A DNA stretch of 64,000 nucleotides from Castellaniella sp049671645 (GTDB taxonomy: Bacteria; Pseudomonadota; Gammaproteobacteria; Burkholderiales; Burkholderiaceae_B): the NCBI RefSeq assembly GCF_049671645.1, contig NZ_JBATVG010000026.1, positions 1-64,000 on the forward strand. The letters run 5' to 3'. The notes under the pieces were generated by a model that searched no databases, was not told where the DNA came from, and saw only the letters and a list, made by a program, of their open reading frames with translations. The stretch's first letter is position 1; each line of letters begins with the position of its first letter. Positions 1 through 8,461 of this stretch are shown one piece after another. A program made the translations under genes and the position numbers.

Positions 1-99
1 CGCGCCGCCTTCCCCTGGCTCTCGCTGCTGCTGGTCTATCTGGTGTTCATCACCTACGTGCCCAGCGTCAGCCTCTGGCTGCCCGGCCTGTTCGGATAG
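1..99 (+). CDS. TRAP transporter large permease (DctM-like), C-terminal fragment
   Basis: An open frame enters from the left edge and stops at TAG 97-99, giving 32 residues. The hydrophobic tail ends in a TYVPSVSLWLPGLFG-type sequence. That ending is characteristic of the last membrane segment of TRAP-type dicarboxylate transporter large permeases (DctM), which import organic acids using a sodium gradient and a periplasmic binding protein. Only the C-terminus is visible, so the substrate and the rest of the operon cannot be judged. The call rests on this short motif alone. Confidence 0.6.
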   Translation, partial: RAAFPWLSLLLVYLVFITYVPSVSLWLPGLFG

Positions 100-191
100 G
101 CCGCTGACATACGGGTGTCACATGAGGCACCCATAATCCCCGCGCTGCCTGGGCCATCCGGCCCAGGCGTTCGTTGCCGGGGGACCCACGC

Positions 192-1838
192 ATGCGGCCT
201 GCGTTCACACTGAAAAGCCGATTCATCCTGTTTCTTTCGCTGCTGGCCGTCTGCACCGCCCTGGTGCTGGGCGCCGTACTGCATCTGCTGCGCACGGCGG
301 ACACCTTGCGGCATACGGAATCCGCGCGCCACCAAGCCACCCAGCTGGCCACGCAATACCAGGCCCTGCTCGACGCACTGACCCGCGACACCATGGCATT
401 CGTCGCCAGTGAGCAGCCGGAATTCGAACAACAGTATCTGCTGGACCTGGCCATACTGACGGGACAGGCGCCGGATGCCCAGGGCGTCCAGGCCGACGCG
501 CTGGAACGCTTCCGGCGCGCCGATTTCGATGCGCCGGAACTGAGCATGATCGAGGACGCGCATGCCCTGCTCCTGGAGCTCACCCGGATCCAGAGCCAGG
601 CCATCGGCACCGCCAAGGGTGAACTGGACGACGGCCAGGGGGGCGTCAGAATCGCCCTGCCCAACGCCATGTTGGCCAAGGCCCTGATTTTCAGCCAACA
701 ATACACGGACACCGAGACCGCCATCCGGACAATGATCAAAGCCTTCGATGCCCGGCAGGCGCAGCGCATGGCGCACCGCGTCGACGTGGCGGCATCGGAT
801 GGACGATCCGCGGGCTACACGGCCATCGCCGCCGTGCTGGCGCTGTTGCTGTCCAGCGCCGCGGCGTTGCTCAGCCTGTACCGATCCATCAAGCGCCCCC
901 TGGACCAGGGGCTTGCGCTGGCCGGCCATCTGTCCGCCGGCAATCTCACCATCGGCATCGAACGGGCCGGGCGAGACGAGATGGGCCGGATGATGACGGC
1001 GCTGGAAAGCATCCGCACCGGCCTGAACGAGACGCTCTGCGAGGTGGCCGATCATTTTGCCCGCGTGGACACGAGCGCCGGCGTCCTCGCAGGCAGCCAG
1101 GACACTGTATTGCGAAACAGCCACGCACAGCGCCAGATGGCCGGACAGGTATCGGCGGCCATGCACTACCTGGACAGCACCGTCCGGCAGAATCACGACC
1201 GGGCCCTGGAGGCGCGACGCCTGAGCGAATGCGGCGACCAGCAGGCAAAGGCGGGGTCGGAAAGCGTCGCCCGGCTGACCCAGGCCATCTCGGACATCAC
1301 GGAGGACGGCTTGCGCATCGAAGCGGCCGCCCGGCTCATCGGGGAAATCGCCTTTCAGACCAACCTGCTTGCGCTGAACGCGGCCGTCGAGGCGGCCCAC
1401 GCCGGCCCTCACGGCCGGGGATTCGCGATCGTCGCCGCCGAGGTCCGCTCTCTGGCCCAGCGCTGCCACGCCACGGCCGACACCATCCATGCCGCCACCG
1501 CGCAAGCCGTCGGCAACAGCCGTCGAGGCGTCCTGCTGGCCGCCGCCGCACAAGAGGCCATGACCGGCGTGGTGCAGGCCACCGACCGCAGCCGACAGAT
1601 CATGGACGAAGTCACCGCCGCCACGGATCAGCAGGCCCGGGCGATCCACGAAACGGCCCAGGCGGCCCGCGCCCTGGAAGCGATGGGCGCCCAAGGCACC
1701 ATCCACGCCGAAGACACGGCCCAGGCCGTCGCCGAACAGGACTCCGGGATGGGCCGGCTGCGCCGCACGCTGGCGCACTTCCAGCTGGACGCCGGCCTGC
1801 CGGCCGGCGCGGGCATCGCCATCGAGTACGCTGACTAG
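192..1838 (+). CDS. Methyl-accepting chemotaxis protein
   Basis: This 548-residue chemoreceptor has an N-terminal membrane segment (about residues 10-32), a mostly helical periplasmic sensor of about 180 residues (four-helix-bundle type), a second membrane segment near 215-235, a HAMP linker (about 236-290) and a cytoplasmic signalling domain. The conserved hairpin tip, read as IAFQTNLLALNAAVEAAHAG followed by GRGFAIVAAEVRSLAQR, lies near residues 385-420. ATG 192 is preferred because GGGGGA lies about 8 bp upstream; an in-frame TTG at 174 is less likely. No CheR-tethering pentapeptide is seen at the C-terminus. The stop overlaps the convergent transporter stop by 4 bp. The ligand is unknown. 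Confidence 0.93.
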   Translation: MRPAFTLKSRFILFLSLLAVCTALVLGAVLHLLRTADTLRHTESARHQATQLATQYQALLDALTRDTMAFVASEQPEFEQQYLLDLAILTGQAPDAQGVQADALERFRRADFDAPELSMIEDAHALLLELTRIQSQAIGTAKGELDDGQGGVRIALPNAMLAKALIFSQQYTDTETAIRTMIKAFDARQAQRMAHRVDVAASDGRSAGYTAIAAVLALLLSSAAALLSLYRSIKRPLDQGLALAGHLSAGNLTIGIERAGRDEMGRMMTALESIRTGLNETLCEVADHFARVDTSAGVLAGSQDTVLRNSHAQRQMAGQVSAAMHYLDSTVRQNHDRALEARRLSECGDQQAKAGSESVARLTQAISDITEDGLRIEAAARLIGEIAFQTNLLALNAAVEAAHAGPHGRGFAIVAAEVRSLAQRCHATADTIHAATAQAVGNSRRGVLLAAAAQEAMTGVVQATDRSRQIMDEVTAATDQQARAIHETAQAARALEAMGAQGTIHAEDTAQAVAEQDSGMGRLRRTLAHFQLDAGLPAGAGIAIEYAD

Positions 1839-2965
1839 ACCCGCCCCGAAGGCCTGCGTCCCAGGCGCAGGACCGAACGCACCATGCCCACGAAGGTCAC
1901 CAGCCAGGCGAACAGGGCGATGTGCAGGAAGACGCGCGGCATGCCCGCCAGAAAGCCGAATTCCATGGCGCGGTCCATCTGCCAGGTGCTGGCGGCATAC
2001 ATGCCCAACGGGAACACGGCGCCCCAGTACAGAGGGTCGTACTGAAAGGGAAAGCGCTGGAAGCCGTAGCGCCAGACCCCCAGCAGCAGAAGCATCGGGA
2101 TCCACCAGGACCCGGTGGCCCAGTAGAACACCGTGAATCCCTTCAGGAACGGCAGCAGCGACACCAGAAAGGGGGCGTGCGGGGCGTTCAGGATCAGCAG
2201 CGAACCGGCCAGGGTGGAAATCGCCATCGCCCCCATGTTGATCCAGTACGGCGGCGACAGGTCATCCGGGGAAAAGCGGAAGAACACGTAGCGGTAGAAG
2301 ATCAGCGACATCATCCAGATGTACAGCATGCCGCCCCACAGCCACATGGACAAGGCCATCAGATTCAGTTCCAGCCGATAAGGCTGGCCGATGCGCGCGG
2401 CCAGCAAGGCGCTGGACACCGCCAGCGACTGGGTCGCCACCACGGACAGCAGCCAGCCGCCGCTGATGCCCTTGTCCAGCGTGGGCTTGTCCGCCTTCAC
2501 CGTGAAGGCGGTGAAAATCGTATACGTCAGACAGATCCACAAGACGACCGCCAACAGCCACAGGGCGAAGCCCACGGACAGGCTTCCGGCCTGCACGATG
2601 AACTGGCTGGCCAGGATGCCGGTGGCCGCCACCGCCGTGAAATAACCGGGTCCGCGCAGATGACTGACCATGTCGCCGAAAAACCGGCGGGGGTAACGCA
2701 ATGCCCGCAGCACATACAGCACGCACAAGATGCCGTACTGCAGGATGTTCAGCAGGAACAGGGCCCGGGCGATCAGCGGCCGCTCCATCATGTCGGCCCC
2801 CAGGGACACGATCCCGGTCGCCATCACCAGGCCGAAATAAGCGGGTGACAGATCGGCCAGGCGCACGCGCAGTCCCGCGTCCCCGCCCGGCGCGCCACCC
2901 AGCAGCGCCGACCCCACGACCGGCGCCGGCAACGGCGCCCGACCCTGTGCTTCCCCCTTGCCCAT
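1835..2965 (-). CDS. TDT/TehA-family transporter (tellurite resistance/C4-dicarboxylate type)
   Basis: This 376-residue membrane protein has about ten hydrophobic segments. It opens its membrane part with a YFGLVMATGIVSLG-like first helix, a signature of the TDT family (TehA anion channels, Mae1 malate transporters, plant SLAC1). The open frame extends upstream to 3145, but ATG 2965 is chosen because a strong AAGGAGA lies 5 bp before it, and the upstream residues (Cys/His-rich, no family match) look untranslated. It runs convergently to the chemoreceptor and divergently from prfB. Transport of a small anion or dicarboxylate, or tellurite tolerance, is the family expectation; the actual substrate cannot be read from sequence. 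Confidence 0.8.
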   Translation of the reverse strand: MGKGEAQGRAPLPAPVVGSALLGGAPGGDAGLRVRLADLSPAYFGLVMATGIVSLGADMMERPLIARALFLLNILQYGILCVLYVLRALRYPRRFFGDMVSHLRGPGYFTAVAATGILASQFIVQAGSLSVGFALWLLAVVLWICLTYTIFTAFTVKADKPTLDKGISGGWLLSVVATQSLAVSSALLAARIGQPYRLELNLMALSMWLWGGMLYIWMMSLIFYRYVFFRFSPDDLSPPYWINMGAMAISTLAGSLLILNAPHAPFLVSLLPFLKGFTVFYWATGSWWIPMLLLLGVWRYGFQRFPFQYDPLYWGAVFPLGMYAASTWQMDRAMEFGFLAGMPRVFLHIALFAWLVTFVGMVRSVLRLGRRPSGRV

Positions 2966-3109
2966 GCAGCTCTCCTTGCTGTGGCACGCCGCGCATTCCC
3001 CCCTGGCGTCCCGCGAACCGGGCCATCGGACGGCGGCATTCCCTGCCGGGTGTCCCGGCGCGTTAAAATGCTCGATTATCTTCGCAGTGTAAGAAAAAAG
3101 GAAACCCAT

Positions 3110-4214
3110 ATGGAAGCCGAACGCCAGAACCAGATCAGCACCCACATCGAGGACTATCTGGAGCGCCAGGCCATTCTCCGGAGGTATCTTTGACTACGAT
3201 GCCAAGGCTGAACGCCTGCTCGTCGTCAATGCCGAACTGGAAAACCCGGACGTCTGGAACGATCCGCAGCACGCCCAGGACCTGGGACGCGAAAAGAAAA
3301 CCCTGGAAAACGTCGTCCAGACACTGAGCGCCCTGGAACGCGGCCTGCTCGACGCCCGCGACCTGTTCGAGCTGGCCAGCGCCGATGACGACGACGCCAC
3401 GCTGATCGCCATCGAGTCCGACTGCGATGCGCTGCGTGAAAGCCTGGAAGGCCTGGAATTCCGCCGCATGTTCGACAATCCGGCCGATCCGCTGAATTGC
3501 TTCGTGGACATCCAGGCGGGCGCCGGCGGCACCGAGGCCCAGGACTGGGCTTCCATGCTGCTGCGCCAGTACCTGCACTACGGCGAACGCAAGGACTTCA
3601 AGGTCGAAATCCTGGAAGAATCCGAAGGCGAAGTCGCGGGCATCAAATCCGCCACCATCAAATTCGAGGGCGAATACGCCTACGGCCTGCTGCGCACCGA
3701 GACCGGCGTGCACCGCCTGGTGCGCAAAAGCCCCTTCGACTCGTCCAACGGCCGGCACACGTCCTTTGCCAGCGTGTTCGTCTACCCGGAGATCGACGAT
3801 TCCTTCGAAATCGAGATCAATCCGGCGGATCTGCGCATCGATACCTACCGGGCCAGCGGCGCCGGCGGGCAGCACATCAACAAGACCGACTCGGCGGTGC
3901 GGATCACCCACGGCCCCACCGGCATCGTCGTGCAGTGCCAGAACGACCGGTCCCAGCACCGCAACCGGGCCGAAGCCATGCAGATGCTGAAATCCCGTCT
4001 GTACGAACTGGAAATGCGCAACCGCATGGCCGAACAGCAGAAACTGGAAGACTCCAAGAGCGACGTGGGCTGGGGTCATCAGATCCGTTCCTACGTGCTG
4101 GACCAGAGCCGCATCAAGGACTTGCGCACGGGGGTCGAGATCTCCAATACGCAAAAGGTCCTGGACGGCGACCTGGACCCGTTCATCACCGCCAGCCTGA
4201 AACAAGGGGTCTGA
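3110..4214 (+). CDS. prfB: Peptide chain release factor 2 (programmed +1 frameshift)
   Basis: RF2 recognises UGA and UAA stop codons and triggers hydrolysis of the finished peptide. Zero frame runs from ATG 3110 to an in-frame TGA at 3191-3193 after 27 codons; translation must slip +1 there and continue to 4214. Joined (3110-3190 plus 3192-4214) it gives 367 residues, close to the 365 of E. coli RF2. The second part carries the SPF tripeptide (RKSPFDSSNGRH) that reads UGA and the catalytic GGQ in SGAGGQHINKTDSA. An AAAGGAAA ribosome site precedes the start. lysS follows 66 bp downstream, the usual prfB-lysS pairing. Confidence 0.97.
3179..3194 (+). promoter_or_regulatory. RF2 autoregulatory +1 frameshift site
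   Basis: An internal Shine-Dalgarno-like CGGAGG (3179-3184) sits 3 bp before CTT TGA C (3188-3194). This is the conserved slippery arrangement of prfB: when RF2 is scarce the ribosome pauses at UGA, slips one base on CUU U and makes full-length RF2. The downstream frame opens exactly at GAC 3192. Confidence 0.95.
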
Positions 4215-4229
4215 GCCCCGGCCCCGACC

Positions 4230-4252
4230 GGGGGCGGGCCGCGCCCGCCCCC
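4230..4252 (+). other. GC-rich hairpin between prfB and lysS
   Basis: A perfect inverted repeat (GGGGGCGGG, CCG loop region, CGCCCGCCCCC) lies 15 bp after the prfB stop. There is no T-run behind it, so it is more likely an mRNA stability or partial attenuation structure than a full terminator. Confidence 0.4.
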
Positions 4253-4280
4253 ACATCCCACGAATCACAGATCATCCGAC

Positions 4281-5798
4281 ATGACCGCGCAGACCGAATC
4301 CCAAACCTCCGACGAAAACCGCCTGATCGCCGAGCGGCGCTCCAAGCTGGCCAGCCTGCGCGAGGCCGGCCCCGCCTACCCCAACGACTTTCGCCCCGAT
4401 ACGCATGCGGCCACCCTGCATGAAGACTGCGACGCGCTGGACGCGGAGGCCCTGCTAGCCCAGAATCGCCGCGCTTGCGTGGCCGGGCGCATGATGCTCA
4501 AACGCGTCATGGGCAAGGCCAGCTTCGCCACGGTGCAGGACACCAGCGGCCGCCTGCAGCTGTACCTGGACCGGGGCGTGCTGGGCGACGAGACCTACGC
4601 GGCCTTCAAATCCTGGGATATCGGCGACATCGTGGGCGCCGAAGGCCAGGTCTTCAAGACCCATAAAGGCGAGCTGTCGCTGCGTGTGGAATCGCTGCGC
4701 CTGCTGTCGAAATCCCTGCGTCCCCTGCCCGACAAGTTCCACGGCGTGGCCGACCAGGAACTGCGCTATCGCCAGCGCTATGTAGATCTGATCATGACGC
4801 AGGAAACGCGCCAGACCTTCCTGTCCCGCAGCCGGATCGTCACCGCCATCCGCCAGATCATGTCGGACGCCGATTTCCTGGAAGTCGAAACCCCGATGCT
4901 GCACCCGATTCCGGGGGGCGCGGCCGCCAAGCCCTTCATCACGCACCACAACGCGCTGGACATGGACATGTACCTGCGCATCGCCCCGGAACTGTATCTG
5001 AAGCGCCTGGTCGTCGGCGGCTTCGAACGGGTCTTCGAAATCAACCGCAACTTCCGCAACGAAGGGGTCAGTCCGCGCCACAATCCGGAATTCACCATGA
5101 TGGAATTCTATGCGGCGTACACCGACTACGGCTGGATCATGGACTACACGGAATCCCTGATCCGCGATACGGCGCTGCGCGTCTGCGGCACGACCGACCT
5201 CACCTACCAGGGCCAGCCCCTGGACCTGGGCCGCGCCTTCGATCGCCTGACCATCACCGAAGCCATCCTGAAGTACGCGCCGACCTACACGGCCGCGCAA
5301 CTGCAGGACATTGAATTCCTGCGCAAGGACCTGCGTCGCCTGGGCGCCGACATCGACGGCCCCGTGCTGTCCCACGCGGGCCTGGGCGCCCTGCAACTGG
5401 CCTTGTTCGAGGAAACGGCGGAAGCCCTGCTCTGGCATCCGACCTTCATCATCGACTACCCGGTCGAGGTCTCGCCGCTGGCCCGGGCCTCCGACAGCCA
5501 GCCGGGCATCACGGAACGCTTTGAACTGTTTGCCTGCGGCCGTGAAATCGCCAACGGCTTTTCCGAGCTGAACGACCCGGAAGACCAGGCCGCCCGCTTC
5601 CAGGCCCAGGTGGCCGCCAAGGACGCCGGCGACGAGGAAGCCATGTACTACGACGCCGACTACGTGCGGGCCCTGGAATACGGCATGCCGCCCACGGGCG
5701 GCTGCGGCATCGGCATCGATCGACTGGTCATGATGCTGACCGACAGCCCCAATATCCGCGACGTGATCCTGTTCCCGCACCTGCGCCGCGAAGACTGA
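4281..5798 (+). CDS. lysS: Lysyl-tRNA synthetase, class II
   Basis: This 505-residue enzyme charges tRNA-Lys with lysine in the cytoplasm. The N-terminal OB-fold anticodon-binding domain (about residues 60-150) is followed by the class II catalytic core. Motif 1 lies around LEVETPMLHPIPGGAAAKPF, motif 2 is the FRNEGVSPRHNPEFTMMEFY region and motif 3 is the C-terminal GCGIGIDRLVMMLT. Length and order match LysS of E. coli (505). It follows prfB in the same direction and ends before a strong bidirectional terminator. The start at ATG 4281 fits the family N-terminus. Confidence 0.97.
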   Translation: MTAQTESQTSDENRLIAERRSKLASLREAGPAYPNDFRPDTHAATLHEDCDALDAEALLAQNRRACVAGRMMLKRVMGKASFATVQDTSGRLQLYLDRGVLGDETYAAFKSWDIGDIVGAEGQVFKTHKGELSLRVESLRLLSKSLRPLPDKFHGVADQELRYRQRYVDLIMTQETRQTFLSRSRIVTAIRQIMSDADFLEVETPMLHPIPGGAAAKPFITHHNALDMDMYLRIAPELYLKRLVVGGFERVFEINRNFRNEGVSPRHNPEFTMMEFYAAYTDYGWIMDYTESLIRDTALRVCGTTDLTYQGQPLDLGRAFDRLTITEAILKYAPTYTAAQLQDIEFLRKDLRRLGADIDGPVLSHAGLGALQLALFEETAEALLWHPTFIIDYPVEVSPLARASDSQPGITERFELFACGREIANGFSELNDPEDQAARFQAQVAAKDAGDEEAMYYDADYVRALEYGMPPTGGCGIGIDRLVMMLTDSPNIRDVILFPHLRRED

Positions 5799-5835
5799 GG
5801 CCGCCATCCCGCCGAACGGGCGGCGATCCCCGACA

Positions 5836-5874
5836 CCCAGCAAAAAGGCCGGTTCGACCGGCCTTTTTGCTGGG
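5836..5874. terminator. Bidirectional terminator between lysS and iscA
   Basis: A perfect 18-bp inverted repeat with a 3-nt TCG loop: CCCAGCAAAAAGGCCGGT paired with its complement. The stem core GGCCGGT/ACCGGCC is flanked by A5 on one side and T5 on the other, so it can terminate both the plus-strand lysS transcript and the minus-strand isc operon. Confidence 0.9.
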
Positions 5875-5892
5875 CTGAACGGCGATGCCGCA

Positions 5893-6216
5893 TTACACGG
5901 TGAACGATTCCCCGCAGCCGCAGGCCGCCTTTTCGTTGGGGTTGTTGAAGCGAAAGCCCTCGTTCAGGCCTTCGCGGGCATAGTCCAGCTCCATGCCCTG
6001 CAGATAGGGCAGGCTGCCGGGCGCGACATACAGCCGGGCGCCGAACTGTTCGAAGACCTGGTCGTCCGCTGCCGGATCGTCCACGTATTCGAGCTGATAG
6101 GACATGCCCGAGCAGCCGGACGGCTTCACGCCCAGGCGCAAGCCCAGGCCCTTGCCGCGTTTGTCCAGATGGCGCCGGATGTGATCGGCTGCCTGTTGCG
6201 TCAGTGTGATTGCCAT
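5893..6216 (-). CDS. iscA: Iron-sulfur cluster carrier IscA
   Basis: This 107-residue A-type carrier receives Fe-S clusters from the assembly scaffold and delivers them to target enzymes. The three ligand cysteines are present: one in SGCSGM (about residue 35) and two in the C-terminal CGCGES. The sequence follows E. coli IscA closely, including LRLGV and EGLNEGFRFNNPN. ATG 6216 is chosen because GAGG lies about 7 bp upstream and the upstream frame shows no family match. It is the last gene of the iscRSUA operon. No hscB, hscA or fdx follows; a terminator and the convergent lysS come next. Confidence 0.93.
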   Translation of the reverse strand: MAITLTQQAADHIRRHLDKRGKGLGLRLGVKPSGCSGMSYQLEYVDDPAADDQVFEQFGARLYVAPGSLPYLQGMELDYAREGLNEGFRFNNPNEKAACGCGESFTV

Positions 6217-6244
6217 GATGACCTCGACAATAAAAACCGGTGAT

Positions 6245-6631
6245 TCAGGAATGCTTATGCGTATAGTCTGCCACGACTGCGCGGATGGCGTCTTGCGCCA
6301 GCAGGGCGCAATGCAGCTTGGCGGGCGGCAGGACCAGCGCCTGCACGAAGTCCTGGCTGCGGATGTCCAGCGCCTGGTCCAGGCTGCGGCCCTGCAGCCA
6401 ATCCGCCGCCAACGATCCGGCGGCAATCGCCGCGCCACAGCCAAAGGCCCGGAAGCAGGCAGATTCGATGGTCGCCCCCTGCACGCGAATCTGCAATTTC
6501 AGCACCTGCCCCACAGCGGGCGACCCTACCAGCGCCGTGCCCACCTGGGGATCCTGCGGATCGAAGGACCCGACGTGGCGCGGATGCAGGTAGTGATCCA
6601 GGACCTGCGGCCCGTAGCTTGGCCCGGCCAT
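6245..6631 (-). CDS. iscU: IscU-type Fe-S scaffold with a missing cysteine
   Basis: This 128-residue protein aligns along its whole length with IscU, the scaffold on which IscS builds Fe-S clusters. Of the three scaffold cysteines only two remain: Cys65 (FGCGAA) and Cys108 (KLHCALLAQDAI). The first, normally in GAPACGD, is replaced: the protein reads GSPAVGQ, with Val40 for Cys and Gln42 for the regulatory Asp. The HscA chaperone motif LPPVK is LPPAK (101-105). An extra Cys59 is present. The start codon overlaps the iscS stop by one base (TGATG), implying coupled translation. It may be an impaired or specialised scaffold; a sequence error from two compensating indels is also possible. Confidence 0.88.
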   Translation of the reverse strand: MAGPSYGPQVLDHYLHPRHVGSFDPQDPQVGTALVGSPAVGQVLKLQIRVQGATIESACFRAFGCGAAIAAGSLAADWLQGRSLDQALDIRSQDFVQALVLPPAKLHCALLAQDAIRAVVADYTHKHS

Positions 6632-7851
6632 CACAAAGCACCCTCCCACGCCGCCAGTGTGCCCTGTTGGCGCATTTCCCACAAGGGCGAGACGTCCCGC
6701 AGCCGTTGAATCTGCGTGCGCAGCAAGGCCACCGCCTGATCGATCTGTTCCTGCGTGGTGTAGCGGCCCAAGGTCAGGCGCAGGGAACTGTGCGCCAGCG
6801 GGTCGCTGCGCCCCAGCGCCCGCAGCACATAGGAGGGTTCCAGGCTGGCGGACGTGCAGGCCGACCCGCTGGAGACGGCCAGTTCGGGAATGGACATCAG
6901 CAAGGCCTCGCCTTCGATGTGGGCGATGCTGACATTCAGGGTATGCGCCACACGATGGTCGGGCGCCCCATTCAAGTAGACATCGGGCAGGTCCTTCAGG
7001 CCGTCCCACAGGCGATCCCGCAGGGACCGGATGCGAGGAACCTCGTCAGCCATGGATTCGGCGGCCAGCGCATAGGCCTGCCCCATGCCGACGATCTGGT
7101 GCGTGGGCAGGGTGCCGGACCGCAGGCCGCGCTCGTGTCCGCCGCCGTGGATCTGGGCATCCAGCCGCGCGCGCGGCTTGCGCCGCACGTACAGCGCCCC
7201 GACGCCCTTGGGGCCATAGGTCTTGTGGGCCGACAGGGACATCAGATCGATGCCCAGCGCATCGACGTCGATGTCGATCTTGCCGGTGGCCTGGGCCGCA
7301 TCCGTGTGAAACAGAACACCCTGTTCATGGCAGACGGCCGCCAGCGCGGCGATGTCCTGGATGACGCCGATCTCATTGTTCACCAACATGACCGACGCCA
7401 GAATGGTATCGGGCCGCAAGGCCGCCCGCAACGCCTGTGGGTCGACCAGGCCGTCCGCGTCCACGTCCAGATAGGTGACCTGGAAGCCACGCTGCTCCAG
7501 CGCCTGGCAGGTATCGAGCACGGCCTTGTGTTCGGTGCGCGCAGTGACAATATGACGCCCCCGCGCGGCGTGGAACTCCGCAACGCCCTTGATCGCCAGA
7601 TTGTCGGATTCAGTCGCTCCGGAGGTCCAGACGATTTCACGCGGATCGGCATGGATCAGGCCGGCCACCTGGACGCGGGCCTGTTCCACGGCCTCTTCGG
7701 CGTCCCAGCCCCAGGCATGGCTGCGCGACGCCGGATTGCCGAAGCGCTGGGCCAGCCAGGGCAGCATGGCCTGCACGACCCGTTCATCCACCGGCGTGGT
7801 GGCGGAATAATCCAGATAGATGGGGTAATCCGGGGACAGACCCTGCGACAT
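6631..7851 (-). CDS. iscS: Cysteine desulfurase IscS
   Basis: This 406-residue PLP enzyme takes sulfur from cysteine as a persulfide for Fe-S clusters and tRNA thiolation. The PLP lysine lies in SLSAHKTYGPKG (about residue 210), the substrate-binding ATESDN motif near 78, and the mobile-loop persulfide cysteine in VSSGSACTSASLEPS (about 332). The C-terminal LSPLWEM-type segment (here DVSPLWEM), where scaffolds dock, is conserved. Nothing suggests loss of function, in contrast to its partner iscU. It lies 21 bp after iscR in the same operon. Confidence 0.96.
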   Translation of the reverse strand: MSQGLSPDYPIYLDYSATTPVDERVVQAMLPWLAQRFGNPASRSHAWGWDAEEAVEQARVQVAGLIHADPREIVWTSGATESDNLAIKGVAEFHAARGRHIVTARTEHKAVLDTCQALEQRGFQVTYLDVDADGLVDPQALRAALRPDTILASVMLVNNEIGVIQDIAALAAVCHEQGVLFHTDAAQATGKIDIDVDALGIDLMSLSAHKTYGPKGVGALYVRRKPRARLDAQIHGGGHERGLRSGTLPTHQIVGMGQAYALAAESMADEVPRIRSLRDRLWDGLKDLPDVYLNGAPDHRVAHTLNVSIAHIEGEALLMSIPELAVSSGSACTSASLEPSYVLRALGRSDPLAHSSLRLTLGRYTTQEQIDQAVALLRTQIQRLRDVSPLWEMRQQGTLAAWEGAL

Positions 7852-7872
7852 TGAGGCTCCAGAACAAACAAA

Positions 7873-8388
7873 TCAGGCGGAAACAGGTTCCTTGCTGGCA
7901 TCGGCCACGGGCGTAATGGGAATCGTCGGATGACCGCTGCGCAGATGCCCGGATTCCTGCCATTCCCGCAAACGCTGCTGGTCAACCAGGTCCTGCAGCG
8001 ATACCGAATCCAGGTATTCCAGCATTTTACGACTCAAGGTGGCCCATAGGTCATGGGTCATGCATTTCCCCGAACGGCCATTGCGTCCGATGTCGCAGTT
8101 TTCCTTGCCGCCGCAACTGGTCGCGTCCAAGGGCTCATCCACCGCGAAGATGATATCGGCCACGGAAATGTCCCGGACATGACGGGCCAGCGTATACCCC
8201 CCGCCCGGCCCGCGCACGCTATCCACGAGCTCGTGGCGACGCAGCTTGCCGAAGAGCTGCTCCAGATAGGACAAGGAAATGTTCTGGCGCTCGCTGATGG
8301 CGGCCAGCGTCACCGGCCCGCTGTGGTGGCGCAAACCCAGATCGATCATTGCCGTCACGGCAAAACGTCCTTTGGTCGTCAAACGCAT
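7873..8388 (-). CDS. iscR: Rrf2-family Fe-S regulator IscR
   Basis: This 171-residue [2Fe-2S]-sensing repressor controls the isc operon. The N-terminal winged helix begins MRLTTKGRFAVTAMIDL; the recognition region includes SLSYLEQLFGKLRR and the glycine wing VRGPGGGYTLAR. Cluster ligands are in the sequence from CGGKENC to KCMTH: Cys-x5-Cys-x10-Cys-x2-His, a middle spacing five residues longer than the x5 of E. coli IscR. ATG 8388 is the family start; the frame extends upstream only into promoter DNA. Two IscR-like operators precede it, so autoregulation is expected. Confidence 0.94.
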   Translation of the reverse strand: MRLTTKGRFAVTAMIDLGLRHHSGPVTLAAISERQNISLSYLEQLFGKLRRHELVDSVRGPGGGYTLARHVRDISVADIIFAVDEPLDATSCGGKENCDIGRNGRSGKCMTHDLWATLSRKMLEYLDSVSLQDLVDQQRLREWQESGHLRSGHPTIPITPVADASKEPVSA

Positions 8389-8430
8389 GATGAAACCCCT
8401 TTGGTCTGAATCCAATTCCGCGGGTGACAG

Positions 8431-8455
8431 ATACCCGACTGTTGAAGTCAAGTAT
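8431..8455 (-). promoter_or_regulatory. Type 1 IscR operator (proximal)
   Basis: A 25-bp imperfect palindrome; on the minus strand it reads ATACTTGACT, 5 bp, AGTCGGGTAT. This agrees with the known type 1 IscR consensus (ATA..TGACT..AGTC.GGTAT). It overlaps a TATACT -10 box (complement of 8451-8456) and lies 43 bp upstream of the iscR start, placing it across the likely transcription start. Confidence 0.75.
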
Positions 8456-8461
8456 AGCCCG

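Noticed and set aside
2966..3145. N-terminal extension of the TDT transporter containing CAACH, resembling a heme motif
   Set aside because: It is CxxCH-like by chance: it lies upstream of a strong ribosome site and ATG, and the residues overlap the prfB 5' region.
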